The notes: generated by a model from the letters alone, not told the origin. 64,000 nucleotides of DNA from JANQOH01 sp965200095 (GCA_965200095.1 OZ241350.1:744001-808000); one strand, 5' to 3'; numbered from the stretch's first letter, positions 54,036 through 63,649 are shown. A program made the numbers and translations.

Positions 54036-55727
54036 CTAGAGACCGAAGGTCACCATGATGCTCGCATGGTTGACCGGGTTGTCGTCCGGCGCCGAGCCGA
54101 AGGTGGGCAGACCGCCGAGCGCGAAGGTGATCTGCTGCCGGCCGCCCACCTCATAGGTGATGCCGCCGGCGTGGGACGCCGAACCGGTCGCGAACTGGTA
54201 GAGGACCTCGCCGGTGGCGGCGTTCGCCGCATACACCATGCCGCCCTGGCTGGCGAAGACGGTGAGGTTGCCGGCGGTGGTGAGCATTCCGCCCGCGTCG
54301 CCGTCGCGCGAGATCGGGATGCGCCACATTTCCTCGCCGCTGGCGATGTCATGCGCCGAGTTGACCTGCGAGCCGCCCGGGTCGATTTCGAACACGCTGC
54401 CGAGATTGCGCACATTGCTGGTGACCTGCACCTTCTCGAAGGAATAGGTCATGCTGGTCTCGCGCCGCGGCAGATAGATCATGCCGGTCATGGGGTTGAG
54501 CGCCGCCGGCGACATGTTCACCGACCCCAGCAGGCTCGGCCAGATCACCACGCTCTCGCCTTCCGGCGGGATCGGGTGGTCCCACATCGGCGTGCCGTCC
54601 GGGTTGTAGCCCTTGGCCCAGTTGATGCGGTCGGCGTGCGCCGGCGCTTGCAGGAACTGGCCGGTGGCGGCGTCGACATAATGCGTGAAGCCCGTCTTGT
54701 TGGGCTGGATCGCCGTGCGCACGCCGTCGATGGTCGCCAGCATGGGCGTGTTCATCGCGTCGTAGTCCCACGGGTCGCCGGGCACGACGGTGTAGCGCCA
54801 CGCGACCTCGCCGCTCTCGGTGTTCACGGCGACGATGGCCGCCGCGCCCTCATTGGCCTGGCCGCCCGCGCCGGCGCCGTCGCGCTCGGTATAGGGGTTC
54901 CACGGATAGGCGTTCGCCGTGCCGGTGATGTAGAGGTTCAGCTCGGCGTCGTAGCTGCCCGTGATCCACGGCCCCGCGCCGCCGTAGAGGCGGCTGTCGC
55001 CCGGCCATGTGTCGCCGCCCGGCTCGTCCGGCCCGGGGATCATGTTCGCGGCCCAGAGTTGCTCGCCGGTCTCCGAATCGTGGCCGTGCACGTAGCCTTG
55101 CAGGCCGCCGGTGTCGGTCGCGTTCATCGGCACGATGATCTGGCCCGGGATCGCCAGCGGCGCGACGGTGCAGAAGTAGCCGTTCGAGTCCGCCGCCTTT
55201 TCGAAGTCCTTCGGATAGGGGCGGTCCACCTTGTGCGCGAACACCTCCTCGCCCGAACGGTAGTTGATCGCGATCAGCGAGCACTCGTTGGACAGGAAGT
55301 AGATGTTCGACCCGGCGATGGCGACGCCGCGGTGCTTGCCGGTAAAGAACGGGATGAACTGCCCGCCCCAGTCCTCCGGCAGCTCCCATTCGAATTTCCA
55401 GGCCCGTTCGCCGGTCGCCGCGTTGACCGCATGGACCGCGTTGTCCTGCGGCAGGAAGAGCAGACCGTCATGCTCCAGCGGCGACGCCTGGGCGTCGGTT
55501 TCGCCGCCGATCGAGTAAATCCACTTGACGGACAGGTTCCCCGCATTGCGGTCGTTGATCTGGTTCAGCGTGCTGTAGCGGGTTCCGTCCCAGCTCCCGT
55601 TGGCGTGCAGCCAGTCGTCGCCCGCGGGCCGTGCGAGATCGTTGTCCGAAACATCGGCGTGCGCGGCCGCGCCCAGCACGAGGGCCGAAGCGCCCGCGGC
55701 CAATGCCGTCAGTCCGGTCATGTTCAT
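54036..55727 (-). CDS. PQQ-dependent alcohol dehydrogenase-type quinoprotein
   Basis: 563 residues from ATG 55727, preceded by GGGAGGACGGGTC. A signal peptide (MTGLTALAAGASALVLGAAA) sends it to the periplasm. The body is the eight-bladed propeller with repeated tryptophan-docking motifs (AVNAATGERAWKF, AVNTESGEVAWRY, DIASGEEMWRI, AANAATGEVLYQF). NPYTERDGAG and VPGDPWDYDAMNTP carry the likely catalytic and metal-binding Asp/Asn residues. PQQ would oxidise an alcohol and pass electrons to the cytochrome c encoded downstream. No PQQ synthesis genes are in the window. Substrate (methanol, ethanol, other) is not evident. Confidence 0.88.
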   Translation of the reverse strand: MNMTGLTALAAGASALVLGAAAHADVSDNDLARPAGDDWLHANGSWDGTRYSTLNQINDRNAGNLSVKWIYSIGGETDAQASPLEHDGLLFLPQDNAVHAVNAATGERAWKFEWELPEDWGGQFIPFFTGKHRGVAIAGSNIYFLSNECSLIAINYRSGEEVFAHKVDRPYPKDFEKAADSNGYFCTVAPLAIPGQIIVPMNATDTGGLQGYVHGHDSETGEQLWAANMIPGPDEPGGDTWPGDSRLYGGAGPWITGSYDAELNLYITGTANAYPWNPYTERDGAGAGGQANEGAAAIVAVNTESGEVAWRYTVVPGDPWDYDAMNTPMLATIDGVRTAIQPNKTGFTHYVDAATGQFLQAPAHADRINWAKGYNPDGTPMWDHPIPPEGESVVIWPSLLGSVNMSPAALNPMTGMIYLPRRETSMTYSFEKVQVTSNVRNLGSVFEIDPGGSQVNSAHDIASGEEMWRIPISRDGDAGGMLTTAGNLTVFASQGGMVYAANAATGEVLYQFATGSASHAGGITYEVGGRQQITFALGGLPTFGSAPDDNPVNHASIMVTFGL

Positions 55728-55942
55728 GACCCGTCCTCCCTGTTGTCGGCGGGGGCGGCGACGCCCCCTTGACCACGCGGGCTGCGGACCTGGCGGACGA
55801 TACGGCCGCCGTGGGCCCTTGCGCCCACGCGCCGCGCAGCATGGCGCCGATCTTCGCGCGATGCAATCCGGCCGCGGCGGCTTGCGCCGCGCCGCGCCGC
55901 GCCGCCATAATGCGCGCCCGCGCCGCCCCACGGAGGACCCCC

Positions 55943-56848
55943 ATGCCGCCGACCGTCACTCCCGCCGACGCGACCCTCGGCGCTGTCGTCGCCGACATCG
56001 ACCTCGGCGCCCTGGACGACGACTCCTGGACCTGCGTCGAGGACGCCTTCCACGAATACGGCGTGTTGATCTTCCCCGGCCAGAACCTGGGCGAGGAGGC
56101 GCAGATCGCCTTCGCCGAGCGCTTCGGCGACCTCGAATTGCTGCGCGACGACCCCGACGACAAGGCCGTCGCCATCAGCAACCGCAGGGACGACGGCGGC
56201 GTCTACGGCGCCGACGACTTCCGCTACAAGACCCTGCGCGGCAACGAGGGCTGGCATACCGACAGTTCCTACATGCCCCTCGCCGCCAAGGCGTCGGTGC
56301 TGTCCGCGCAGACCGTCCCGCCGTCGGGCGGGGAGACCGAATGGGCCGACATGCGCGCCGCCTGGGACGCGCTGGACGATGCGACGCGAAGCCGCGTCGA
56401 GGGGCTGTCCGCCTATCACTCGCTGTACCGGTCGCAGGCGAAGATCGGCTACCGGATCGAAACCGGCGCCGGCTACGGCTATCACACCAGGGGCGCGCCG
56501 CTGCGCCCGCTGGTCAAGACCCACCCCGTGACCGGGCGCAAGTCGCTGTTCATCGGGCGGCACGCCTTCCGCATCCCCGGCATGGAGGACGATGAGGCGC
56601 AAGCGCTGCTCGACGGTCTCGTCGACCGCGCCTGCCGCCCGCCGCGCACCCTGTCTCATCGCTGGAGGCCGGGCGATGTCGTTATCTGGGACAATCGCTG
56701 CGTGCTGCACCGCGCCCGCCCCTACGACTACAACGAGGCGCGAGTCCTGCGTCACACCCGGGTCGCCGGCGACCGCGCCAGCGAACTCGCCGAGACCGGG
56801 CGCGACGAACTCGCCGCCGCGTTCCGGCCCTCTTCCGTCAACCGCTAG
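55943..56848 (+). CDS. TauD/TfdA-family Fe(II)/2-oxoglutarate dioxygenase
   Basis: 301 residues from ATG 55943 with CGGAGGACC before it. Iron ligands are H105 and D107 (NEGWHTDSSYM) and H256 (NRCVLHRARPYD), with the 2-oxoglutarate Arg in EARVLRHTRV. TauD-type enzymes hydroxylate sulfonates, herbicide side chains or similar acids; this substrate is not known. It starts divergently from the PQQ dehydrogenase gene (215 bp apart). A HAD phosphatase gene follows after 58 bases. Confidence 0.88.
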   Translation: MPPTVTPADATLGAVVADIDLGALDDDSWTCVEDAFHEYGVLIFPGQNLGEEAQIAFAERFGDLELLRDDPDDKAVAISNRRDDGGVYGADDFRYKTLRGNEGWHTDSSYMPLAAKASVLSAQTVPPSGGETEWADMRAAWDALDDATRSRVEGLSAYHSLYRSQAKIGYRIETGAGYGYHTRGAPLRPLVKTHPVTGRKSLFIGRHAFRIPGMEDDEAQALLDGLVDRACRPPRTLSHRWRPGDVVIWDNRCVLHRARPYDYNEARVLRHTRVAGDRASELAETGRDELAAAFRPSSVNR

Positions 56849-56906
56849 CCGCCGCCGCGGGCCGCGCCCCGGACGCGGGGGAAAACGGCGCGTCCGCTGC
56901 CCCGCC

Positions 56907-57770
56907 ATGACCGTCGCCTGTTTCCCGCGCCTTTCGGCCCTCGCCGACCGTTTCGACGCGCTCATCCTCGATGTCTGGGGGGTGGTGATGGACGGCGCGG
57001 CGCCCTACCCCGGCGCGGCCGAATGTCTCGCCGCGCTCGCCGACGCCGGCAAGACCGTGCTGCTGCTGTCGAACGCGCCCCGGCGCGCCGCGCGGGTGGC
57101 CGACCGTCTCGCGGAGATCGGGGTCTCCGGGTCGCTCTACGCCGATATCGTCTCCTCGGGCGAGGCGTGCCGCGAAGCGGTGGCGACCGGGCGCGTCCCC
57201 GGCCTCGGCGGCGCCTGCTATCATCTGGGCCCGCCGCGCGACGACGGGTTGTTCGACGGTCTCGCGGTCGAACCGGCGCCGCTCGACCGCGCCGATTTCG
57301 TGCTCGCCACCGGCCTTTTCGACGACGACGACACTGTCGAGGCGCACCGCGCCGAGCTCGATGCGGCGCGCGCGCGCGGCCTGCCGATGCTCTGCGCCAA
57401 CCCCGACCGCGCGGTGGTGCGCCACGACGGGCGGCGCGCCCTTTGCGCCGGCGCGCTCGCCGACGCCTACGAGGCCCGCGGCGGCGCCGTCCGCTATTTC
57501 GGCAAGCCCTGGCCGGCGGTGTATCGCGCCTGCCTCGAACGGCTCGACGGCGCCGACCGGGCGCGGGTCTTCGCGGTCGGCGACAATCTCGAGACCGACA
57601 TCGCCGGCGCCCGCGCCGCCGGCCTCCCCGCCGTCCTCGTGCAGGGCGGCGTGCTCGCCGCCGACCTGCGGATCGCCTGGGGGGAGTCCGCGGCGCCCGA
57701 CGCTCTCGCCGCCCTGTGCCGCCGGCGCGGAGTCCTCCCCGACATGGCCATTCCGGCGCTCCTGTGGTGA
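56907..57770 (+). CDS. HAD-family hydrolase (TIGR01459/NagD-like)
   Basis: 287 residues from ATG 56907. HAD motif I is LILDVWGVVMDG with nucleophile D22; motif II Ser is in LLLSNAPRR; motif III Lys is in YFGKPWPAVYR; motif IV is GDNLETDIAGARAAG. The large cap after motif II is of the NagD/C2 type. These enzymes dephosphorylate sugar or nucleotide phosphates. The conserved DVWGVVxDG box matches a subgroup common in alphaproteobacteria. It follows the TauD gene in the same direction and may be co-transcribed. Confidence 0.88.
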   Translation: MTVACFPRLSALADRFDALILDVWGVVMDGAAPYPGAAECLAALADAGKTVLLLSNAPRRAARVADRLAEIGVSGSLYADIVSSGEACREAVATGRVPGLGGACYHLGPPRDDGLFDGLAVEPAPLDRADFVLATGLFDDDDTVEAHRAELDAARARGLPMLCANPDRAVVRHDGRRALCAGALADAYEARGGAVRYFGKPWPAVYRACLERLDGADRARVFAVGDNLETDIAGARAAGLPAVLVQGGVLAADLRIAWGESAAPDALAALCRRRGVLPDMAIPALLW

Positions 57771-57802
57771 GGCCGGCGCCGGATCGATTGCTGCGCCGCG
57801 GC

Positions 57803-59098
57803 TCAAAACGCCCCCGCGATGGCGAGAGCGGATTCCCGCGCGCCCCACACCGACAACACGAACAGCGCCGCGAGGAAGACGTTCTCCCACCAGCGGTTGC
57901 GCCATTCCTCGCCGATCAGCGACCCGCGCGCCGTGATGTACCACAGCGCGCCGCACAGCACCGGCAGGACCAGCACCGACGCCGCGTTGCCGACGAGGGT
58001 CAGCACGATGAAATCCGGCGCGCCGGGAAGGCTCCACGCCAGCGGCGAGAACAGGCACCACGCGACGACGAGGCGATAGGCCGGCGACGCCCCCGCGTCG
58101 AACGGCTCCGCCGCCACCGCGCCCGTCGCGCGATGCACGCGCAGCGCGTCGGTGAACAGGTAGCCGAAGCCCATCGCCAGGCCGATTACCGAACTGTAGA
58201 CCGCGGCGAAGACGCCGATATAGAAGATCGGCGCGCCCAGGTCGCCGAGCGCGACGGTGAGCAGTTTCGCCAGGTCGTCGAGCGACCCGATGGTCTCGCC
58301 GCGCGCGTGCAGCACTTCGGCGCCGATGGTCCACACCGCCAGGTTGAGGAACACGAGCACGCCCACCCCGGCCCCCAGATCCCACAATTGGAGGCGGCGG
58401 AAACGCGGCCCGCGCCAGCCTTTCTGCTGCATGAAATAGGGATACATCAAGTTGGCGATCGACCCGCCGACGGCGCCGATGAGGGACGTTACGACGAGCA
58501 GCGCGCCGTAACTCCCCTGCCGTTCGGGCAGGTCGAACAGCAGCACGCCGCGCGCCGCCGCCGCCGGGTCGGGGCCGCTCCACGCCGCGACGCCGAGGAT
58601 CGAAACGCTCAGCATCGCGAGGAAGACGAAGAACACGACCTCCAGACGCCGGTAGAGCCCGCGATAGACGAAGACCGCCGCCAGCGTCACCCACAGCGCC
58701 GACCACGCCGGCGGCGCCCCGAACCCCAGCAGCCGCTCGCTCGCGAGGCCCAGACCGCGCACCAGAAACGAACCGTAGATGTGGCCGAACGCCAGCCCCG
58801 TGACGCCGACGAACAACGGCATCCACCGGTGCGCGCGCTTCAGCCCCGACAGCACGCTTTCGCCGCGCCGGTTGCAGAGATGGTATTTGGCGACGATGGA
58901 CACGAAGACGAAGCGCACGAACAGCGCGAGCGCCATCGCCCACATCAGCGTATAGCCGTAATTGCCGCCGGCGACGGCGGAATCCACGAGATCGCCGGCG
59001 CCGAGCCAGGTGAGCGCGACCACCACCCCGGGGCCGATCGCCGACAGGTGCTGGCGGAAACCCGACGGCGGCGCCGGGGCTTTCGCGGCGTCCTTCAT
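57803..59098 (-). CDS. Divergent Nramp-family divalent-cation transporter
   Basis: 431 residues, about eleven membrane helices. The start resembles Nramp (SAIGPGVVVALTWLGAGDLV), but the DPGN metal-binding motif of TM1 is absent: the equivalent place reads WLGAGD. In TM6 the usual A-x-x-MPH block is ANLMYPYFMQQ, keeping the Met but not the MPH set. Members of such divergent branches may carry magnesium or be non-canonical. It would sit in the inner membrane; substrate is uncertain. It is convergent with the HAD gene (32 bases between stops). Confidence 0.8.
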   Translation of the reverse strand: MKDAAKAPAPPSGFRQHLSAIGPGVVVALTWLGAGDLVDSAVAGGNYGYTLMWAMALALFVRFVFVSIVAKYHLCNRRGESVLSGLKRAHRWMPLFVGVTGLAFGHIYGSFLVRGLGLASERLLGFGAPPAWSALWVTLAAVFVYRGLYRRLEVVFFVFLAMLSVSILGVAAWSGPDPAAAARGVLLFDLPERQGSYGALLVVTSLIGAVGGSIANLMYPYFMQQKGWRGPRFRRLQLWDLGAGVGVLVFLNLAVWTIGAEVLHARGETIGSLDDLAKLLTVALGDLGAPIFYIGVFAAVYSSVIGLAMGFGYLFTDALRVHRATGAVAAEPFDAGASPAYRLVVAWCLFSPLAWSLPGAPDFIVLTLVGNAASVLVLPVLCGALWYITARGSLIGEEWRNRWWENVFLAALFVLSVWGARESALAIAGAF

Positions 59099-59400
59099 CG
59101 GCTTCTCCCCGGACCGGCGACCATGACGCGACGCTTCGGCGTCATAGCACGTCCGGCGCGCCCGGCGGCCGCCTTTCCCGCCGCCCGTCGCGCGCAGGCT
59201 CGTTATCGCCGCCCCAACGAAGCGACCGGCGGATCGAGGCCTCCCGGCCCCGCCCGGCCCTCGACGGACGAACCCCCGCAGAATATCTTCGCGCCCTCGC
59301 AGCCGATGAGACCCCGCGGCCCGGCCTGCGTCCCGTATGTCGTGAACCGGCGCAAGACTCGCGCCCGTAGTCGAACGAACCCCGGAGGCAGGACGCCGGC
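59099..59400. other. Divergent intergenic region
   Basis: About 300 bp between the transporter and acyl-CoA ligase genes, which point apart. GC-rich, with no repeat or clear promoter; CGGAGGCAGG precedes the ATG at 59401. Confidence 0.4.
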
Positions 59401-60939
59401 ATGACGGTTCCCTCCGTCGCCGCGGCCGGGCGCGCCACGGTGGGCGGGCTTCTGCGCCAGCAGGCGCGCATCCGGCCCGACTCGATCGCGGTGGAGGATT
59501 CGCGCGTCGCCCGGACATACGCCGCCTTCGACCGCCGCGTGAACCGCCTCGCCAACGCCCTTGCCGCACACGGGGCAGGGCGCGGCGACCGGGTCGCCGT
59601 GTTGTCGGAAAACCGCTGCGAGTATGTCGAGGTTCAATTCGCCTGCGCCCGGATCGGCGCCGTCGCAGCGGCGCTCAATTGGCGTCTGGCGGCGGAGGAG
59701 CTCGACCATTGCCTCGAACTCGCCGACGCGCGTCTGGCGTTCGCCTCGCCGCGCTTTGCGGACCGTCTCGACCTGCCCGCCCGCCCGCCGAAAACCATCG
59801 TGTTCGGAAGCGCCTACGAAGACCTGATCGGGGCTGCGTCGGAGTCCGCACCGCCCGACGTCGCGGACCCCGAAGACGGCCTGGTCATCCTCTACACCAG
59901 CGGCACCACGGGCCGCCCGAAGGGCGCGCTGATCTCCCATCGCGCGTTCATCGCCCGGGTCGCCGTCTTCGCGCTCGATCTGGGTCTGTCGCGCGCCGGA
60001 ACCTTCGCCGCCTGGGCGCCGATGTTCCATATGGCGTCCACCGATCTGTCCATCGGCTGCCTTCTGATCGGCGGGCGGGTGGCGCAGATCGACGGCTTCG
60101 ACCTCGACCGGCTCTGTCCACTGATCGAAAGCCGCCGTCTCGACTGGCTGGTGCTGATCCCCGGCGTCTACGAGCGTCTGTTCAAGCGCCTCGACCGCGC
60201 GCCGCTGCGCCCCCGGGGCATCGGCTTCCTCGGCGCGATGGCGGATTTGACGCCGCCGCGCCATATCGCAGGGGCGACGCGCCGCCTCGGCGCGCCCTTC
60301 CTCAACAGTTTCGGGTCCACCGAAACCGGCATCGCGCCGGCGTCGGCGGCGCTCATCCCCGCGGGCGAGGCGCCGGCGAGTCTGTCCAAACGGCAGAACT
60401 CGCTGTGCGAAGCGCGTCTTGTCGACGCCCGCGGCGAGGATGCGCCCGACGGCGCCCCGGGCGAGATGGCGGTGCGCGGGCCGACGCTGTTCTCCGGATA
60501 CTGGCGCGACGATACGGCGAACGCCCGCGACTTCCGCGACGGCTGGTTCCGCATGGGCGATGTCTTCCGGCGCAACGCCGACGGGACGTTCGACTATGTG
60601 GACCGCGCGAAATATCTCATCAAGACCGGCGGCGAAAACGTCTATCCGGCGGAGATCGAGCGCGTGCTGCTTGCCGACCCCCGGGTCGCCGAGGCGGCCG
60701 TCGCGCGCCGCGCCGACGAGCGCTGGGGCGAGGCGCCCGTGGCCTTCGTCGCCCGCGCCGATGCGCGCCTCGGCGCCGCGGAACTGATGGCGGCGTGTCG
60801 CGAGCGGCTCGCCGGATACAAGCGGCCGCAAGAGATCCGTTTCATCGACCTCGCGGACTTCCCGCGCTCCACCTCGGGCAAGGTGCTGCGTCACGCGCTC
60901 GAGGCGCGGCTTGCGCGCGAGGCCCCGCGCCGGGCGTGA
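59401..60939 (+). CDS. Acyl-CoA synthetase (AMP-forming)
   Basis: 512 residues. ANL-superfamily adenylating enzyme: P-loop YTSGTTGRPKG at 165-175, NSFGSTETG for the acyl/AMP site, GWFRMGDVFRRNADG, and the C-terminal Lys at about 494 in SGKVLRHALE. It activates a carboxylic acid with ATP and joins it to CoA. Length and motifs fit short/medium-chain or aryl acid ligases; the acid is unknown. No other CoA genes are adjacent. Start ATG with CGGAGGCAGG. Confidence 0.9.
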   Translation: MTVPSVAAAGRATVGGLLRQQARIRPDSIAVEDSRVARTYAAFDRRVNRLANALAAHGAGRGDRVAVLSENRCEYVEVQFACARIGAVAAALNWRLAAEELDHCLELADARLAFASPRFADRLDLPARPPKTIVFGSAYEDLIGAASESAPPDVADPEDGLVILYTSGTTGRPKGALISHRAFIARVAVFALDLGLSRAGTFAAWAPMFHMASTDLSIGCLLIGGRVAQIDGFDLDRLCPLIESRRLDWLVLIPGVYERLFKRLDRAPLRPRGIGFLGAMADLTPPRHIAGATRRLGAPFLNSFGSTETGIAPASAALIPAGEAPASLSKRQNSLCEARLVDARGEDAPDGAPGEMAVRGPTLFSGYWRDDTANARDFRDGWFRMGDVFRRNADGTFDYVDRAKYLIKTGGENVYPAEIERVLLADPRVAEAAVARRADERWGEAPVAFVARADARLGAAELMAACRERLAGYKRPQEIRFIDLADFPRSTSGKVLRHALEARLAREAPRRA

Positions 60940-61018
60940 GCGGCGGTTCTCGCTCTGGCCTGCGGCGATGCCGGCGGACCGCGTCGCGGCTGCCGGCCGA
61001 GCGCCTGCGCCGGCAGCA

Positions 61019-61098
61019 ATTCTCATTTTGGCCCATAGCGATGCGGCGGACCTGTCGCGGCGCTCCCAGGAAGGCGCGTCCATCGCCATAATGAGAAT
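61019..61098. repeat. Repeat unit, family 2
   Basis: Inverted ends ATTCTCATTTTGGC (61019) and GCCATAATGAGAAT (to 61098), 80 bp, lying between the ligase gene and the tRNA. The middle carries GGCGCTCCCAGG, also found in the 40751-40905 unit. Confidence 0.7.
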
Positions 61099-61160
61099 CG
61101 CGGCTGCGCCGGCGCGGATCTTGCGCCCGCCCGCGGGCGGACCTATGGTGCGCGGCGGTT

Positions 61161-61238
61161 CGGAGCGTGGCGCAGTCTGGTTAGCGCACTTGTCTGGGGG
61201 ACAAGGGGTCGGCGGTTCGAATCCGCCCGCTCCGACCA
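61161..61238 (+). tRNA. tRNA-Pro (anticodon GGG)
   Basis: 78 bases. Acceptor CGGAGCG pairs with CGCTCCG (61228-61234). The D arm is GCGC...GCGC, the anticodon stem CTTGT/ACAAG encloses the loop CTGGGGG (anticodon GGG, reading CCC and CCU), and the T arm is GGCGG TTCGAAT CCGCC. The CCA end is encoded at 61236-61238. Confidence 0.95.
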
Positions 61239-61260
61239 GCGCGGACGGAGCACTCGTGGC

Positions 61261-62760
61261 ATGAACCACTTCGCGAACGGCGACGGCGCCCACGCCGCGG
61301 TCGAGTCTTTCGACGTGCTCATCGTCGGCGCAGGAATTTCCGGCATCGGCGCGGCCTGGCACCTGCTGCGCAACTGCCCCGGCAAGAGCTTCGCCCTGCT
61401 CGAGGCGCAAGAGGGCTTCGGCGGGACGTGGCGCACCCACCGCTTCCCCGGCATCCGGTCCGACAGCGATTTGTTCACCTTCGGCTATGGCTGGAAGCCG
61501 TGGTCGGGGCCGCCGATCGCCACCGCCGGCGAGATTCTCGCCTATCTCGACGAAACCCTCGACGAACACGACATCCGCCGCCATATCCGCTACGGCCACC
61601 GGGTGGCGACCGCGTCGTGGTCGGGCGCGGAAGGGCGCTGGACGCTGGGCGTCGACCGGCGGGACACGGGCGAGCGCGCAACGTTCGCCTGCGGCTTCCT
61701 GTGGATGTGCCAGGGCTATTACCGCCACGAGGAGGGCTACACGCCCGACTTCGAGGGCATCGAGCGCTTCCGCGGCCCCGTCGCGCACCCGCAGACCTGG
61801 CCGGACGGGCTGGACTGTTCCGGCAAGGCGGTGACGGTGATCGGCTCGGGCGCGACCGCGGCGACGCTGATCCCGGCGCTCGCCGACGAAGGCGCGCAGG
61901 TCACCATGCTCCAGCGGTCGCCGACATATTTCTACGCGCGCCCCAACGGCAACGAGCTCGCCGACATGTTGCGCGCGCTCGACATCCCCGACGAGTGGAC
62001 GCATGAGATCGTGCGCCGCAAGATCCTGCAGGAACAGCACGAAGTCGCGCGCCGTTCGTTCGAGGAGCCGGAGGCGCTGAAACGCGAGTTGATCGCCGGG
62101 GTGACGGCGTTCCTCGGCAAGGACTACGACATAGAAACCCATTTCACGCCGCGCTACCGGCCGTGGCGCCAGCGCCTCGCGATTGTGCCCGACGGCGATC
62201 TGTTCAAGCGCATCCGCGATGGGCGCGTGACCGTGGTCACCGACGAGATCGCGCATTTCGAAGAGGATGGCGTCAGGCTGAAGTCCGGCCGGCGTCTCGC
62301 CGCCGACGTGGCGGTGACGGCGACCGGGTTCCATCTGTGTCCGCTGGGCGGCGTCGACTTCACCGTCGACGGCGCGCCTCTGGATTTCCCGTCATGCTGG
62401 GGCCATCGCGGGATTCTGTTCACCGGGGTTCCCAACATGGCGTGGGTCTTCGGCTATTTGCGCACCAGCTGGACGATGCGCGCGGACCTGGTGTCGGCCT
62501 TCGTCTGTCGTCTGCTCAACCATATGGACGCGCGCGGGGCGCGCGCCGTCGTCCCGCGGCTGCGCGAGGAGGACCGCGGCATGTCCGCGCGTCCGTTCAT
62601 CGAGCCGGAGAATTTCAACGCCGGCTATCTGGCGCGCGGCGTCCACCTGTTTCCGAAGCAGGGGGACCGCGAGCCCTGGATTTTCAGCCAGGACTACCAG
62701 CGGGAAAAGACGGAGATCCCCGCCGCCGATCTCGAGGACGGCACGCTGGTCTACGCCTGA
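61261..62760 (+). CDS. Flavin monooxygenase, Baeyer-Villiger type
   Basis: 499 residues. The FAD motif is VGAGISGIG (about 22-30), followed by EGFGGTWRTHRFPGIRSDS, and the NADPH motif is VIGSGATAA. The Baeyer-Villiger fingerprint FxGxxxHxxxWP is exact in FRGPVAHPQTWP. It inserts one oxygen next to a ketone to give an ester or lactone, using NADPH and O2. Length is normal. It begins 22 bases after the tRNA and overlaps the DUF1289 gene tail-to-tail. Substrate unknown. Confidence 0.9.
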   Translation: MNHFANGDGAHAAVESFDVLIVGAGISGIGAAWHLLRNCPGKSFALLEAQEGFGGTWRTHRFPGIRSDSDLFTFGYGWKPWSGPPIATAGEILAYLDETLDEHDIRRHIRYGHRVATASWSGAEGRWTLGVDRRDTGERATFACGFLWMCQGYYRHEEGYTPDFEGIERFRGPVAHPQTWPDGLDCSGKAVTVIGSGATAATLIPALADEGAQVTMLQRSPTYFYARPNGNELADMLRALDIPDEWTHEIVRRKILQEQHEVARRSFEEPEALKRELIAGVTAFLGKDYDIETHFTPRYRPWRQRLAIVPDGDLFKRIRDGRVTVVTDEIAHFEEDGVRLKSGRRLAADVAVTATGFHLCPLGGVDFTVDGAPLDFPSCWGHRGILFTGVPNMAWVFGYLRTSWTMRADLVSAFVCRLLNHMDARGARAVVPRLREEDRGMSARPFIEPENFNAGYLARGVHLFPKQGDREPWIFSQDYQREKTEIPAADLEDGTLVYA

Positions 62761-62963
62761 CCGGCGTCGGGGCCTCGCGACGCCGGCGCGGCCGGCGGCG
62801 CGAAGGGGTCGCGGCGGGCGAGGCGCGCCAGGACGGCGCGCCGCCGCTCGTCGGACCAGGCGGGCCACCCGGCGATCTCGGCGGGACTGCGCCGGCAGCC
62901 CTCGCACAAACGCGACTCCGGGTGGATGCGGCAGACGCCCACGCAAGGCGACAGGACAGCCAT
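62751..62963 (-). CDS. DUF1289 family protein
   Basis: 70 residues. The family pattern is four cysteines: SPCVGVCRIHPESRLCEGCR (C-x3-C, then C-x2-C) with the following EIAGWPAWSDERRRAVL. The cysteines could bind Fe-S or zinc. DUF1289 proteins are common and uncharacterised in Proteobacteria. Its stop overlaps the end of the monooxygenase gene by 10 bases on the other strand. Confidence 0.9.
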   Translation of the reverse strand: MAVLSPCVGVCRIHPESRLCEGCRRSPAEIAGWPAWSDERRRAVLARLARRDPFAPPAAPASRGPDAGQA

Positions 62964-63014
62964 CGGCGCCGACCGGGAACGGAAAGGCGGATTACGGGCG
63001 ACGGCGCCGACCGG

Positions 63015-63377
63015 TCACCGGCCCGCCTCCGGCGCGGTGCGTTCGATCAGGGTTTCGAGGCTGGCGGTCTGCGCGCGCTGCCCTTCTATGAGAGCGTCGA
63101 GCGCGCGGGATTGCGCCCCGAGCGCCGCCATGTTCTCGGCGTGGCGTTCGGCGCTCGCCCGCATGGCTTCGGCGTGGCGCTGGTCGGATTCGCGGCGCTG
63201 GTTCTCCAGCGCCCGGTCGCGCGTGTCGGCGGCGCGGCGCATGATGACGAGGCCGCGCCAGATAAGGAAACACTGGAGACCGCCGACGACGGCGGAAACG
63301 GCGAGCGACGCGGCGGCGACCCACAGCGTCCATTCGCGGATGGCGAGCGTGGCGGCTTCGTAGTCGATGTCCGACAT
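63015..63377 (-). CDS. Small membrane protein with a C-terminal coiled coil
   Basis: 120 residues. An N-terminal membrane helix (WTLWVAAASLAVSAVVGGLQ) is followed by a charged coiled coil (RDRALENQRRESDQRHAEAM) running to the end. No family is recognised. It is the third small coiled-coil membrane protein in the window, with those at 22079 and 41080. It lies 51 bases after DUF1289 in opposite order (same strand). Confidence 0.7.
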   Translation of the reverse strand: MSDIDYEAATLAIREWTLWVAAASLAVSAVVGGLQCFLIWRGLVIMRRAADTRDRALENQRRESDQRHAEAMRASAERHAENMAALGAQSRALDALIEGQRAQTASLETLIERTAPEAGR

Positions 63378-63553
63378 GGCGGGTGCTCCTGCGCGGGTTC
63401 CCGATAGCCTACATCATCGGCGGCTTCGCGGCGCGGATGTCCGGATCCCGGTCATTGAGCGTGCGAAGAAATCGGGCGTCTCCGATCGTGACGGCCGGAT
63501 CGCCGAAGTAACGGCATTGTAAAAAGACAATAGTCATCGAATAGCACTTCGCC

Positions 63554-63649
63554 ATTCCCGCGAAAGCAGGAATCCGGAGGCGGCCGTCCGCCATATCGGC
63601 ACGTTTTTATTGCGGAAACGCCGCAACGGATTCCCGCTTTCGCGGGAAT
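63554..63649. repeat. REPIN, family 1
   Basis: Palindromes at 63554-63573 (one mismatch) and 63630-63649 (perfect), inverted; 96 bp. Confidence 0.83.

Noticed and set aside
59203..62334. 1043-residue minus-strand frame opposite the ligase, tRNA and monooxygenase
   Set aside because: It runs through a tRNA gene and two well-supported genes, so it is a composition artefact.
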